A stretch of 53,191 bases of DNA, from contig DASVVT010000085.1 of assembly GCA_036386415.1 (NCBI GenBank), positions 1 through 53,191 on the forward strand. The letters are read 5' to 3'. This document shows positions 7,284 to 15,146 of this stretch, one piece after another. A program made the position numbers and the translations under genes. Positions within the stretch are counted from its first letter, which is position 1, and every line of letters begins with the position of its first letter. This DNA is from DASVVT01 sp036386415 (lineage in GTDB: Bacteria > Acidobacteriota > Blastocatellia > Pyrinomonadales > Pyrinomonadaceae). The notes below the pieces were generated by a model. It saw only the letters and a program-made list of their open reading frames with translations, was not told the DNA's origin and did no database searches.

Positions 7284-8107
7284 GATTCGTTGCTCGTTTG
7301 AGTTGTGACTCCGCTATGAATTTGTAACCATGCATCGTTTGCCTTGTGGCTCGCGTGCACGCAGGTTAAGGCTTCCGGTAACTCGAAGAAGTTCCTCGAT
7401 GGAAGTTCCATGTAGTGGCCGTAGACGCCGAGGCGTGCGCGCATCTGCGGCCGGTCGTGAATGAAGCCCATCACGGCGTAGACCTTGACGCCGCGCTGCT
7501 CATCCCGGTCATCTATTTCAGAGAATGCAGCCTCGTCGAAGGGGTGTGTGTGAACTTCGATGATGGAGCGCGCGGCGCTCGATCCGGCGCCGGTCTGAAT
7601 GGGCCTGACGCCTCCTCCTGTGGCATGCTGCTCGGGATATTCAAGAACCCAGCCCTCGCCCGAGGAGATGGCCGTCGCCGCAAGCGCAAGCCTGTCCGCC
7701 GCGGTGGGCGGTTGCCAGGACAGGTGGAAGAGAGCTTCGGTGTCTTTCGAGGAGCTGATGTCGCGGCCTATTTTGAGCATGTCGCTCACCAGTTGCACGG
7801 GCACGCGCGGGTAGTCCCAGAAGATGTAGGGCGGGACGCTCTGAAGGCCGCTCAGGTGTTCGTAATTGACGCCGACGGGGAAGCATGCCTCCACGCCGGA
7901 GCAGCACGTGCGGACCAGCACGAATTCCCGGCTCACGACATAGTCGTAGAGAAGCGCCTCGTCCACATCCGGCAACTCCTCGCCCTCGCGCGCGAAGTAG
8001 TGCTCGATGGAGCGCAAAGTTAATTCTGGCAGGTCAAGACCAGCTTCATCTTGCATTTCCCGCTTAACTTCTCCTTGTTGTAACCAGTGCCGCCGCTTCG
8101 AGCGCAT
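7280..8107 (-). CDS. JAB/JAMM metalloprotease, PRTRC protein A-like
   Basis: A 275-residue protein with the full JAMM zinc motif EVHTHP-FDEAAF-SEID (H186, H188, S196, D199), characteristic of isopeptidases that process or remove ubiquitin-like proteins. The following DDRDEQRGVKVYAVMG matches the way I remember PRTRC protein A continuing after its motif. The N-terminal 130 residues are a separate region. The ATG at 8107 would overlap the upstream 63-residue gene by 44 bases; ATG 8056 (codon 18, MQDEAGLDLP) avoids that and is a good alternative. It presumably matures the ubiquitin-like protein at 10049 or cleaves its conjugates. Confidence 0.85.
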   Translation of the reverse strand: MRSKRRHWLQQGEVKREMQDEAGLDLPELTLRSIEHYFAREGEELPDVDEALLYDYVVSREFVLVRTCCSGVEACFPVGVNYEHLSGLQSVPPYIFWDYPRVPVQLVSDMLKIGRDISSSKDTEALFHLSWQPPTAADRLALAATAISSGEGWVLEYPEQHATGGGVRPIQTGAGSSAARSIIEVHTHPFDEAAFSEIDDRDEQRGVKVYAVMGFIHDRPQMRARLGVYGHYMELPSRNFFELPEALTCVHASHKANDAWLQIHSGVTTQTSNES

Positions 8108-8255
8108 CTGAAAGTTGATATGCTTGCTCCTTTGTCATCTCAACGCGCGCAAGCAGTTGTGGGCCGTTATAAACATTCATGACCACAGGCTCGTCGGGTT
8201 GCCCATTTACTATGTTGATACGATTACCAAAGGATGCTGGTATATCCATAAACAT
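8064..8255 (-). CDS. Small hypothetical protein inside the PRTRC cassette
   Basis: A 63-residue protein, unrecognised. The strand-rich MNVYNGPQLLARVEMTKEQ is followed by a helix (AYQLSDALEAAAL), a compact alpha/beta pattern. It lies between the E2-like and JAB genes with close spacing, so it is probably co-translated. It may be a lineage-specific subunit of the cassette. Overlap with the annotated JAB start supports the later JAB start. Confidence 0.6.
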   Translation of the reverse strand: MFMDIPASFGNRINIVNGQPDEPVVMNVYNGPQLLARVEMTKEQAYQLSDALEAAALVTTRRS

Positions 8256-8261
8256 TTCCCT

Positions 8262-9041
8262 TCATTGCCTTGTTGCATCAAAGAGCTGGAGCATCGTGTC
8301 CGTCACCGCGTCTCCCGACTCCGGCTCGTCCTGGAGCCACATCTTGATGATGAATTCCACCGTCATCTGCTTCCCCGGGTGGAGCGGCATCAGGTCTTCA
8401 ACCGGATAGAGGCTTCCCTCGGGAAGCGCAGCCACCTCGCGTAGCATCAACCGGACATCCTCCGGATATTTCTTACTCTTGCTGTCCACCGTGTGATTGC
8501 TAAACGGGGTCTCCATGAAGAGCTTCCACGCCTTCATGAAGGTCGCCGCGCGGCACTTCTGCGGCTGGTGGTAGCCCCAACAAATGAGCCCGGCGGGAGC
8601 GGTGGGCTTATCCATCTCGACGTGCGGCAGCGGCGCGTGGAAGACCTCCGATTTCGGATCGAAGGTATCGCTCCCGACCGCCCAAAGGAAATACTTGGTG
8701 TTGCAGCCGAAGAAGATGAGGCCGGGCAGCGGCGTCGTGATCTTGATCATTCCACGCTGCGCACCCTCCTCGTCAGACTCAAGCGGCAGCTCGTGCCGTC
8801 CAGGCGGGATGAAGCCGACGAACCACTCTCCGAATCGGCAGACGCCGTAGCGCCTGACTATGTCGGGAAGCCACCCGGAGTCTATAACCTCAAGAGTGAA
8901 GGCCTCACGCACTGCCGCCGGGCTTACGATCTTCGGGAAGACCGTGCCGTTATGATCCTGAACGGTCAACTCGTACTGGCCGCCCCTGAAGGTCAGAGTG
9001 GGATCGAATTTCTGGGGCAGTTTTTCAATCTCTGTGCTCAT
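8262..9041 (-). CDS. PRTRC protein B-like (predicted E2-like fold)
   Basis: A 259-residue protein. GLIFFGCNTKYFLWAVG, then EVFHAPLPHVE, then GLICWG and the later LFMETPFSNHTVD follow the order I know for PRTRC system protein B, a family predicted by Iyer, Burroughs and Aravind to adopt an E2 (ubiquitin-conjugating) fold. Cysteines at FFGC and ICWG are candidates for thioester chemistry, but many prokaryotic E2-like proteins lack a clear active cysteine. It starts right after the TAG of the 67-residue gene. If active it would pass the ubiquitin-like protein from the E1 at 6330 to a target. Confidence 0.78.
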   Translation of the reverse strand: MSTEIEKLPQKFDPTLTFRGGQYELTVQDHNGTVFPKIVSPAAVREAFTLEVIDSGWLPDIVRRYGVCRFGEWFVGFIPPGRHELPLESDEEGAQRGMIKITTPLPGLIFFGCNTKYFLWAVGSDTFDPKSEVFHAPLPHVEMDKPTAPAGLICWGYHQPQKCRAATFMKAWKLFMETPFSNHTVDSKSKKYPEDVRLMLREVAALPEGSLYPVEDLMPLHPGKQMTVEFIIKMWLQDEPESGDAVTDTMLQLFDATRQ

Positions 9042-9245
9042 CTAAGACTGGCCTTTCCAAAACAATGCGTCTAGGTAGGACATTGCGTTATTAAGTTTCC
9101 ACCATGCCCTGCTGCGATAAGGGACTTGCTGTCTTGCTTGAAAGAGGGTCTCTATCGCCTCTATTGCGATATCGGCCTCCCTTAGCCTGCTGCGGTCTCT
9201 GTTGTAGGTGACACTCTTAGGTTTCATTTCGCAGATGAATTCCAA
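9042..9245 (-). CDS. Small hypothetical protein (67 aa) in the PRTRC cassette
   Basis: Unrecognised, mostly helical with aromatic residues (SRAWWKLNNAMSYLDALFWKG). It overlaps the upstream gene end by 22 bases if started at 9245; ATG 9227 (MKPKSVTY) nearly removes the overlap. It abuts the E2-like gene start. Together with the 63-residue gene it is one of two extra small proteins interleaved with the conjugation enzymes. Confidence 0.55.
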   Translation of the reverse strand: MEFICEMKPKSVTYNRDRSRLREADIAIEAIETLFQARQQVPYRSRAWWKLNNAMSYLDALFWKGQS

Positions 9246-10048
9246 ATCTCTATGGCGCGCCCGAACCTCTCAACGGGCGCTTCCCTAAACCAATCACTCA
9301 GAATCTCTATGGCTCTAAACATTCTTCTTGCCACGACCCAGTGGACATGTAGCTTGTGCACTTCGTCGAGCGTCCAGTTGAAGGCCAGCATGGCGCCGGG
9401 CAGGCAATCGAGCCACATGCTCCCCGTGTGGTAAGACTGCATGACGAAGGCCGTCGGCAGGTGCCGCAAGGGCGTCTGCTCGCTTACGCAAAGCTCAGTG
9501 AACCTCAGATTGTCAGACCTCAGGTAATCAATGGGGCGCGGGTCTTTCGGCAGAGCGTAGCGGCGTCTGAGCATCCCCCAGTAGCCTTCACTGTCCGCGT
9601 CAAAGAGCGCGTGCGTGAGCTGGAAGGGAGGCTCAAGATCATCGAAGTCGTAGTCACGGTTGAACCAGTCGTGCGGCTGGTGACAGCGTACGGGGACGAC
9701 CGGGTACATCCAGTCACGGTGCTTCTCCAGAGGCCGCAGGTCGAGCGGGAAGAGAACCTGGTTGACCAGGTTGTAAAACTCGTGCTCGCGCTCCAGAGAG
9801 AAGGGAGGCTGTGGGCACAGGTGGTACTGCCTGGGGAAGAAGGTGCGGTAGAGATTCGAGAGGCGCACGGCCAACTTGGCGCGCGCCGCGCGCTCCTCAG
9901 TGCGGTCGGCCGTCAGGTACTCTATTGCCCCTGATGGCGTCAGCACGCGCGCACGCTGGGCGAGCCACTCTGACGCGCCCAGCGGCGTGTCTATACCTTG
10001 CTCGGCGAGCGCGGGCTGAGAGATTACGACGCCCCTTCTCCGCTGCAT
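9224..10048 (-). CDS. Hypothetical protein, positional counterpart of PRTRC protein F
   Basis: A 274-residue protein without a motif I can name. It is rich in Trp, His and Phe (HDWFNRDYDFDDLEPPF, HVHWVVARRMFRAIEILSDWF). In PRTRC cassettes the gene after the ubiquitin-like protein C is usually F, described as the most divergent member, and this gene holds that place between C-like (10049) and B-like (8262) genes. The assignment is by synteny and length class only. Its ATG directly follows the upstream TAA. Confidence 0.5.
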   Translation of the reverse strand: MQRRRGVVISQPALAEQGIDTPLGASEWLAQRARVLTPSGAIEYLTADRTEERAARAKLAVRLSNLYRTFFPRQYHLCPQPPFSLEREHEFYNLVNQVLFPLDLRPLEKHRDWMYPVVPVRCHQPHDWFNRDYDFDDLEPPFQLTHALFDADSEGYWGMLRRRYALPKDPRPIDYLRSDNLRFTELCVSEQTPLRHLPTAFVMQSYHTGSMWLDCLPGAMLAFNWTLDEVHKLHVHWVVARRMFRAIEILSDWFREAPVERFGRAIEIWNSSAK

Positions 10049-10540
10049 TTAGAATCCCTCTGGCGCTTGTGTGGATGGTTGCGGGACGGCGCGGGCGAGC
10101 GAACCTAAGGCTTGATCAACGTCGCGCATCTCTCGTTCGGACTCGCTGATCGCACGCTCGACGGCACCCTGCCTTGTGGCGCGCTCGACGAAGCCGTCGT
10201 CCCCTTCGCTCTCGGCGCGCTGCGCTTCCCTTGCGAGCGCGACCGCAGGAGAGGTGTGCGCATATGCCGCAATCAGCCGGGCAAGCACTCTCTCCTGGTA
10301 CGAGGTCCGTTCCGACCCCTTTGTCGTCGCGCGCTCGGTGACGCCGATGACGAGCGGAGCACCCGCCTCCCTGTTCTCAGGGATATCGAACTCCGCGTTG
10401 TCAATGTTAGGCACCTTGCCGGCGAGTGCCTTCTTCACGATCTTCTCCGACTCCTCGCGCGAGCGCCCCTTGAAGTATTCGTCCGGGACGGTGAAAGATT
10501 TAGAGCCTGCGCCCGGCAGACTGACCTTGATAACTGCCAT
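10049..10540 (-). CDS. Ubiquitin-like protein (PRTRC protein C/Prok_Ub) with C-terminal extension
   Basis: A 163-residue protein. Residues 1-75 (MAVIKVSLPG, TVPDEYFKGRSREESEKIV, IGVTERATTKG) follow the pattern of PRTRC protein C, the Prok_Ub ubiquitin-like family, which to my recollection is about 70 residues and ends at a glycine after Thr-Lys. Here the TKG at 73-75 is followed by an 88-residue charged helical tail ending in a Pro-rich stretch. One reading is a precursor cut after G75 by the JAB protease at 7280 to expose the glycine for E1 activation; the alternative is a permanently extended domain. It lies just after the ParB-related gene. Confidence 0.72.
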   Translation of the reverse strand: MAVIKVSLPGAGSKSFTVPDEYFKGRSREESEKIVKKALAGKVPNIDNAEFDIPENREAGAPLVIGVTERATTKGSERTSYQERVLARLIAAYAHTSPAVALAREAQRAESEGDDGFVERATRQGAVERAISESEREMRDVDQALGSLARAVPQPSTQAPEGF

Positions 10541-10565
10541 CTTTTGACTCCTCGTGTGGTGTGAA

Positions 10566-12923
10566 TTACCGCCTTGCAGTGGCGGCTTTCTTCTTCGTGG
10601 ATGAGCTGCTCTTTGCCGTAGTATTCGTCGCGCGGCCCGCCTTCGACAGTCTCCCTCTTTGAGCTGACAAAGTGTTGCGGATCAGCTTTGCGTCCTTCTC
10701 CGTGAAGCGTGCGTTAACTTCGGACAGATTGTTCAGTTTGTAATGGTCGATCAGCTTGTCGAGAGCGGCAATGTCCTTCGCCTCCTTGATGCCCGTGACG
10801 ATCCTTTCTACTTTCGGAGCCGCCTTCTGTTTCCCATTGCCGCCGGAAGCCGTTGGTGCCTTCGTTGACGTGGCTTGCTTCTTCGACGAAGACTTGCCTC
10901 TGACGTGCTTTGCGGCCTGCTTCGCGATCATCTCCTGGACAGGCTCAGGAAATGGACGAAGGCGCGCGAGTCCGTGAACTTCCATGAGCATGTCTTCGAT
11001 ATCCTCGCCCACATAGACTTGGACCGTCACCGAGCCAGGCATCTCACCCATGAGGATGTATGTGACCCTCAGGTCACGACCCTTCAATAGTTCTTCGACG
11101 GAGGGCCTTGCTTTGGCCTTCTCCTTTTCGTCGTGCCGGTCCTGCATCCGGGCAGCTTCGTCAATAGCGTCCTGCGCACGGTCGCGCAATGGGCTCATGA
11201 GCTGGAGACGTTCGTTATGGGCGAAGACGCGCTTGCCTTCACGCTTGAGAACCCAGCCGGCGGTTTTCATCGAGGCAGAAAACTGCGCCTCGAAAGTGGG
11301 CACCTCTTCAGCATCCTGAGGCGCTGAAGGAGTCTTCTCCGGAGAGGTAGATACATCTGCGACCTCCGGGCTTACTGCTTCGTCAGTCACATCAGCAGCT
11401 GTCTCGCGCGTGGCTGTATCCGGCTCATGTTCGAGATGGATGCGGCGTCTATCTGTGACGGAGATCTCCGTGGCTTGAGTGTCGGCCTCCGCGGGTGCGG
11501 TTTCGTCGTCTGTAACATTCTGCGGTGCCGCTTCACTCTCATCACTGGCGGCTCCATCGGCGGGAAAGAGAGGGGCTTTCTCAGCTTCTAGTGTCTCCGC
11601 TTTCTCAGGTAGAGATCGAATAATGCCGTCCGCGCCGCGCCGGCGCCCGTCGTCCCTTAAAATGTTTTTGGTTAACAGCTCGTAATCTGAAGGAAGGAGG
11701 TTGCGCACGACGCGCACCAGACCGACTGGGATTTCAAGTGTGGTGGCGATTGTTGCGTCGCCCCGCTCGGGCGCGACTTCAGCCTGAAGGACAGGGATCA
11801 GTTTCGCCAAGTGTCTGCGCACTTCGGAGAGGAACTGTTGTGTGAGGCCACCGGCTATCTTCGAGAGAAGAGAGTCGCTCTCTATGAACAGATCGGGATC
11901 GGCCAGCATCATAACGGCCTTATAGCGCTTATCCTCGTTGGTGAGCTTGAGGCCGTGATCGACGTTGGCTCCGAGAGCGAAGATGCGCGCGTCACGTAAA
12001 ACGCCTTCGTGGATAGTGACGTCAACGAGAACCCCGGCCCGCGATGCAGCTTCGTGGCGGTGATTGCCCTCCGCCACGAAGTACCTCTCGCCGTCGTAGA
12101 AGACGTCTAAGGGCGGGAGGTGCCGGCCCGACAAGTAGGCATCCTTTAGCTCCTCGACATGTTCCTCGTTGAGCCCGCCCGCGCGCATCAGAAGCGCCGG
12201 GTGGCGCGTGAGCCTTGAGGGATGCATCTGCTGGAGAAGAGGAGAGGGCTGGGTCTGAGCGTCGCCAGAGAAGAGGCTTTCGACGTGAAAGAAGGACTCT
12301 GCTGAATCAGCCTTTGCGCTGTCCTCCGAGCTGAGGTTAAAGAGTGGGTTGGATTCGTCCCACTCCGCGACCTCAACTCTGTAAGAAGAGGCGTAGGCTT
12401 GAAACTGTTGGAGATCATTTTCGTCGGCCGAGCGCGTGACGATCACCGCGTGCGCGTCCGGGTTGATCTCGCGGCGGATCGCGTCAATCTCGTCTACGGC
12501 AACTTTCAGCTTGCCGAAATCGAGCAGGCACCAGGTGATGTAGATGGCGAAGCGCGTCACGACGTCGGCAGTGCCGCTCTCGCTCGTGACGTTCATGCGC
12601 GGCTCTGCTCCGAGCGATGATAGGAGCTTGAACAGGTCGTCGCGCAGGTCTACTTCATCTGCGCTGGCCTCGTGCCGAGCAGCTGCTGTCGAAGGCGCGT
12701 CGTCTCTGATTGTCGCGGCGGCATTCTGTTCATTGATCGTGCGCGCGTACCTGACGATCTCTTCGTCGTCCACACATGGGCCGTGAAGCTCGTTAAGATC
12801 ATAGTGATGCCATGAATACCCTCCGGGCTCGCGCTCGAGCGCCCAGCCCTGTTCGTCCAGGCGCGTGAAAATGGTCGCATCCTCTTCGCCTAAAGTCTTT
12901 TTCAGCTCGTCGAATTTGCTCAT
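10566..12923 (-). CDS. ParB-related protein of the PRTRC cassette
   Basis: A 785-residue protein. The ATG at 12923 is preceded by GAGAGG at good spacing. Residues about 90-190 contain ADVVTRFAIYITWCLLDFGKLKVAVDE and AVIVTRS, possibly a degenerate endonuclease-like fold. Residues about 230-350 form the ParB/sulfiredoxin-like domain with VAEGNHRHEAASRAG (near 284-298), the motif of the ParB N-terminal NTPase/nuclease domain. An acidic linker (about 430-545) follows, then a C-terminal region with LLKGRDLRVTYILMGEMPG that loosely resembles PRTRC protein E, and a basic tail. It probably binds DNA and nucleotide. Whether it partners with ParA at 51516 is unknown. Confidence 0.8.
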   Translation of the reverse strand: MSKFDELKKTLGEEDATIFTRLDEQGWALEREPGGYSWHHYDLNELHGPCVDDEEIVRYARTINEQNAAATIRDDAPSTAAARHEASADEVDLRDDLFKLLSSLGAEPRMNVTSESGTADVVTRFAIYITWCLLDFGKLKVAVDEIDAIRREINPDAHAVIVTRSADENDLQQFQAYASSYRVEVAEWDESNPLFNLSSEDSAKADSAESFFHVESLFSGDAQTQPSPLLQQMHPSRLTRHPALLMRAGGLNEEHVEELKDAYLSGRHLPPLDVFYDGERYFVAEGNHRHEAASRAGVLVDVTIHEGVLRDARIFALGANVDHGLKLTNEDKRYKAVMMLADPDLFIESDSLLSKIAGGLTQQFLSEVRRHLAKLIPVLQAEVAPERGDATIATTLEIPVGLVRVVRNLLPSDYELLTKNILRDDGRRRGADGIIRSLPEKAETLEAEKAPLFPADGAASDESEAAPQNVTDDETAPAEADTQATEISVTDRRRIHLEHEPDTATRETAADVTDEAVSPEVADVSTSPEKTPSAPQDAEEVPTFEAQFSASMKTAGWVLKREGKRVFAHNERLQLMSPLRDRAQDAIDEAARMQDRHDEKEKAKARPSVEELLKGRDLRVTYILMGEMPGSVTVQVYVGEDIEDMLMEVHGLARLRPFPEPVQEMIAKQAAKHVRGKSSSKKQATSTKAPTASGGNGKQKAAPKVERIVTGIKEAKDIAALDKLIDHYKLNNLSEVNARFTEKDAKLIRNTLSAQRGRLSKAGRATNTTAKSSSSTKKKAATARR

Positions 12924-12951
12924 ATTGAAGCCTCTCTTGATGGTGGAAAAA

Positions 12952-13329
12952 TTAAGACTGCTTTCTCTCGTAAAGTGAAATTCCAAGACCAAACTTCGCA
13001 GCCGCACGCCTGAGGCTCTTCGATTCGGCATTGCTCGCCGGGTCGCCGTAACGGTCAACGGTCTCCTCTTCCTGTCCGGTGGCTTCGCGGTACACAACAC
13101 CTTCGGCGCAGGGGATGGAGATGCGGGAGACGAGGACTAGCTTCCCGCCTATGCCCATCAGGTGACGGATCTCGTAGGACCAGCCAGGCGCGTAGAGGTC
13201 AAGAAACTTGACGGCGGTATGCCACGGCAGGTATTTGATCTTCGTCCCTCCGACCGTTTTGTCTTTGAGCAGGCGCTGCGGAATCGGCTTAGAGAGGTCT
13301 TTGATTATTTCGTCGATGGGGCGTGGCAT
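12952..13329 (-). CDS. Rad52/Rad22-like annealing protein
   Basis: A 125-residue protein with the Rad52-family core: a strand-helix start (IKYLPWHTAVKFLDLYAPGWSYEI), beta-hairpin strands (GGKLVLVSRISIP, GVVYREATGQ) and the C-terminal helix GDPASNAESKSLRRAAAKFG then LGISLY. These proteins anneal complementary single strands coated with SSB; in phages they support recombination-dependent replication. The length is that of the bare annealing domain. It sits first among the DNA-metabolism genes of the leftward operon. Confidence 0.85.
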   Translation of the reverse strand: MPRPIDEIIKDLSKPIPQRLLKDKTVGGTKIKYLPWHTAVKFLDLYAPGWSYEIRHLMGIGGKLVLVSRISIPCAEGVVYREATGQEEETVDRYGDPASNAESKSLRRAAAKFGLGISLYERKQS

Positions 13330-13347
13330 AGGGTCACTCCGGAATGT

Positions 13348-13734
13348 TTAATTGATCATCTCGTCGCCGCCCGATGCGGTGAGCATCATTCGCTCTTTGC
13401 GCTCTTCGACCATGCGGTCTATCCGAGCGATTCTTTCCCGCCAGAAATCCCCGGGCGGAGTCTCCACGAGGGGCAGGCGCTCCTCCAGCCGCCGGCAGCC
13501 CGCAACCAGGTCCTCGGCGCGGCGGAGTCCGTCTATGACGGCGCAGGGCTTGCCGTTTGAGACCCGGACGATGCGATAGCGGCCGGCCTGTGTTTCGTGC
13601 GGGACGACCTTGAAGCGACCGGTTCGGCGCTCGCGCTGCTCCTCCTGTCCGTAGGGGTCCTCAGCCGTGCGAGGCTGGCGGATGTAGTCAACAATTCGAA
13701 GTGCTGTGCGGTAGATGGTTATGAAGAGTTTCAT
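13348..13734 (-). CDS. Hypothetical protein (128 aa)
   Basis: Unrecognised. Residues about 40-80 (GRFKVVPHETQAGRYRIVRVSNGKPCAVIDG) form a small beta-rich domain and the C terminus is helical (RERIARIDRMVEERKER). Its ATG overlaps the stop of the 53-residue gene upstream, so it belongs to the early operon. Confidence 0.65.
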   Translation of the reverse strand: MKLFITIYRTALRIVDYIRQPRTAEDPYGQEEQRERRTGRFKVVPHETQAGRYRIVRVSNGKPCAVIDGLRRAEDLVAGCRRLEERLPLVETPPGDFWRERIARIDRMVEERKERMMLTASGGDEMIN

Positions 13735-13892
13735 CTGGAGGCCTCCTCTTTCCGGCAGTATTTCTGTCGCCAGAGGTGAAAGACATCGAGCACCGCCCAG
13801 AAGAGGATAATGAGGCGGTGATGAGAGTGCGGCTGATCGTCAATGATGCACATGTAGCTCCATGACCGCCCCAGTGTGTTAGTCGTGTCCAT
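13731..13892 (-). CDS. Small membrane-like protein (53 aa)
   Basis: A 53-codon frame with a GAGGAG ribosome binding site about 8 bases before the ATG (13892). Its TGA overlaps the next gene's ATG by four bases. The product has one hydrophobic stretch (HHRLIILFWAVLDVFHLW) followed by a basic end (RQKYCRKEEASR). The tight coupling and good ribosome site support it as a real gene. Function unknown. Confidence 0.65.
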   Translation of the reverse strand: MDTTNTLGRSWSYMCIIDDQPHSHHRLIILFWAVLDVFHLWRQKYCRKEEASR

Positions 13893-13906
13893 CAGAGTTT
13901 CTCCTC

Positions 13907-13925
13907 ACCTAAAACGGTTTTAGGT
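13907..13925. repeat. Gene-end palindrome, copy 2 (ACCTAAAA-3-TTTTAGGT)
   Basis: Perfect 8-bp arms around cgg. On the minus strand it begins at the last base of the TGA of the 13925-14218 gene, before the 53-residue gene. Member of the dispersed family. Confidence 0.75.
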
Positions 13926-14218
13926 CATGTATCGAAACGTGAGTGTCCCAAGCCGGCGAGCACCTTCCCGGAAGCTTTCTTCTTTTTCGGATCGGCATCT
14001 GCGCGCTCTTTCATCAAGTGGTCTTCGACAAAGAAAGAGTCGCTTGGGACCTCTGCGCTCCTTACTTCGACGATGACATCACCGTCACTGATCTGGCCTG
14101 CCATAACTTGCACGGAGCCGACTTTTACGCCGATGCCCTGACCCTTCTCAATATCGATGCAGCCATGGCAGTTAGCTTTCCCGCGTCTAGTTTTCCGATG
14201 GTGGATGTGAATTTTCAT
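13925..14218 (-). CDS. Hypothetical protein (97 aa)
   Basis: The ATG at 14218 (MKIHIHHRKTRRG) is chosen because the frame opens 5 bases after the stop of the preceding gene; a longer version from 14350 would overlap that gene heavily. Residues 1-60 read as a beta-rich domain with an isolated CHGC pair and DGDVIVEVRSAE; the C terminus is lysine-rich (DPKKKKASGK). Unrecognised. Confidence 0.65.
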   Translation of the reverse strand: MKIHIHHRKTRRGKANCHGCIDIEKGQGIGVKVGSVQVMAGQISDGDVIVEVRSAEVPSDSFFVEDHLMKERADADPKKKKASGKVLAGLGHSRFDT

Positions 14219-14223
14219 GGCTG

Positions 14224-14523
14224 CTAATTGATGGTGTCCGGTATTGCGCGCTCGTATGTGGCCTGGAGGGTGGCGAACGTCGCGCCCTCGTCGAGCAGCC
14301 GCGTCAGGGCTTCGCGGTTGGTCATGCCTACGGCGAGCCATGAGTTGCATGTTTCAAAAGCCGCCTGCGCCTCGGATATCAAGAGCGACTGGCGGCTGGC
14401 GAAATGGAAGCGGCGAACTGTTTTGGGATCTTCCAGGAAGTTCTGGACGGTCATGCCGACGGGAAGAGCGATTGTTGAGCCATGACCGTTGTAATTGTTT
14501 GATCTGTTCGGGAGTCTTCTCAT
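14224..14523 (-). CDS. Hypothetical protein, first gene of the leftward early operon
   Basis: A 99-residue, mainly helical protein (SLLISEAQAAFETCNSWLAVGMTNREALTRLLDEG). A GAGG ribosome site precedes the ATG at 14523. It is the first gene behind the strong promoter at 14566-14594, so it is expressed together with the recombination and PRTRC genes. Unrecognised. Confidence 0.7.
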   Translation of the reverse strand: MRRLPNRSNNYNGHGSTIALPVGMTVQNFLEDPKTVRRFHFASRQSLLISEAQAAFETCNSWLAVGMTNREALTRLLDEGATFATLQATYERAIPDTIN

Positions 14524-14565
14524 CTTTACCTCACTGTACCTGTGCTCTATGCACTAGCTGGCGGG

Positions 14566-14594
14566 ATTATAGTTAACTCAGTTAACTTAGTCAA
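14566..14594 (-). promoter_or_regulatory. Leftward early promoter with operator between -35 and -10
   Basis: On the minus strand, TTGACT (14594-14589), exactly 17 bases, then TATAAT (14571-14566). The spacer contains GTTAACTgAGTTAAC, a perfect 15-bp dyad (TTAACT/AGTTAA core at 14573-14585). Repressor bound here would block RNA polymerase. It drives the operon from 14523 down to 4565. Confidence 0.88.
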
Positions 14595-14713
14595 GAACAA
14601 AATTCGCCACAGACCAAGTTTTTTGAATTCTAAATTGTCTTGAAAAATAAAAACGCTTGACCAAGGAGATCAAGCGTTATATAGCGTGAATTTATGTCGT
14701 ATATTGGTGAGAT

Positions 14714-15145
14714 TCAAAGCTTTTTAATAACATACGTTACCACTCCCCAAATATTACACTTTTGTTCGCCTAAAATTTCCTTGGGGCGCAGGCTTTTGTT
14801 ATCGGGGATCAACCATAACCTCTTACCAACTTTTGAAAGGCGCTTGACAGTTAATTCACCATCAACATCCACAATCACAACGCTGTTCGGAGAAGGCTCC
14901 TGCGCCCGATCAACAACTAATAAATCTCCTGGATTAATCCCAGCATCCTCCATCGAGTCGCCAGCAGCGCGAACGGCAAAGGTTTGGTTCGGGTGTTTGA
15001 TCAGGTACTTGTTAAAATCAATGCGTCCTTCTAATGGCTCATCTATTGATTCTGGCTTGCCGGCCGGAATGGTTGCCTGAAAGAGTGGGACAATCCAGTC
15101 CGTGAGGTCATTAGGTGTGTAAACCATTTCAACACGTGTGCTCAT
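14714..15145 (-). CDS. UmuD-like S24 self-cleaving protein
   Basis: A 143-residue LexA/UmuD-superfamily protease without a DNA-binding domain. It aligns end to end with UmuD: cleavage site IPAGKP (A28-G29), nucleophile S64 in AAGDSMEDAGI, general base K101 in ELTVKRL, and the GDLLVVDRA and VVTYVIK ends. RecA filaments would be expected to trigger cleavage after DNA damage. No UmuC/DNA polymerase V gene is present, so a mutagenic role in cis is unlikely. It lies 1 base after the small DNA-binding gene 15147-15431, and the two may act together as a split repressor. Confidence 0.88.
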   Translation of the reverse strand: MSTRVEMVYTPNDLTDWIVPLFQATIPAGKPESIDEPLEGRIDFNKYLIKHPNQTFAVRAAGDSMEDAGINPGDLLVVDRAQEPSPNSVVIVDVDGELTVKRLSKVGKRLWLIPDNKSLRPKEILGEQKCNIWGVVTYVIKKL

Positions 15146-15146
15146 A

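Noticed and set aside
8493..9074. Plus-strand frame of 193 codons opposite the E2-like gene
   Set aside because: Shadow of 8262-9041; similar shadows at 7415-8023 and 9356-9934 dismissed for the same reason.
14714..15145. Complete mutagenic polymerase V operon (umuDC)
   Set aside because: The UmuD-like gene has no UmuC-like neighbour anywhere in the window.
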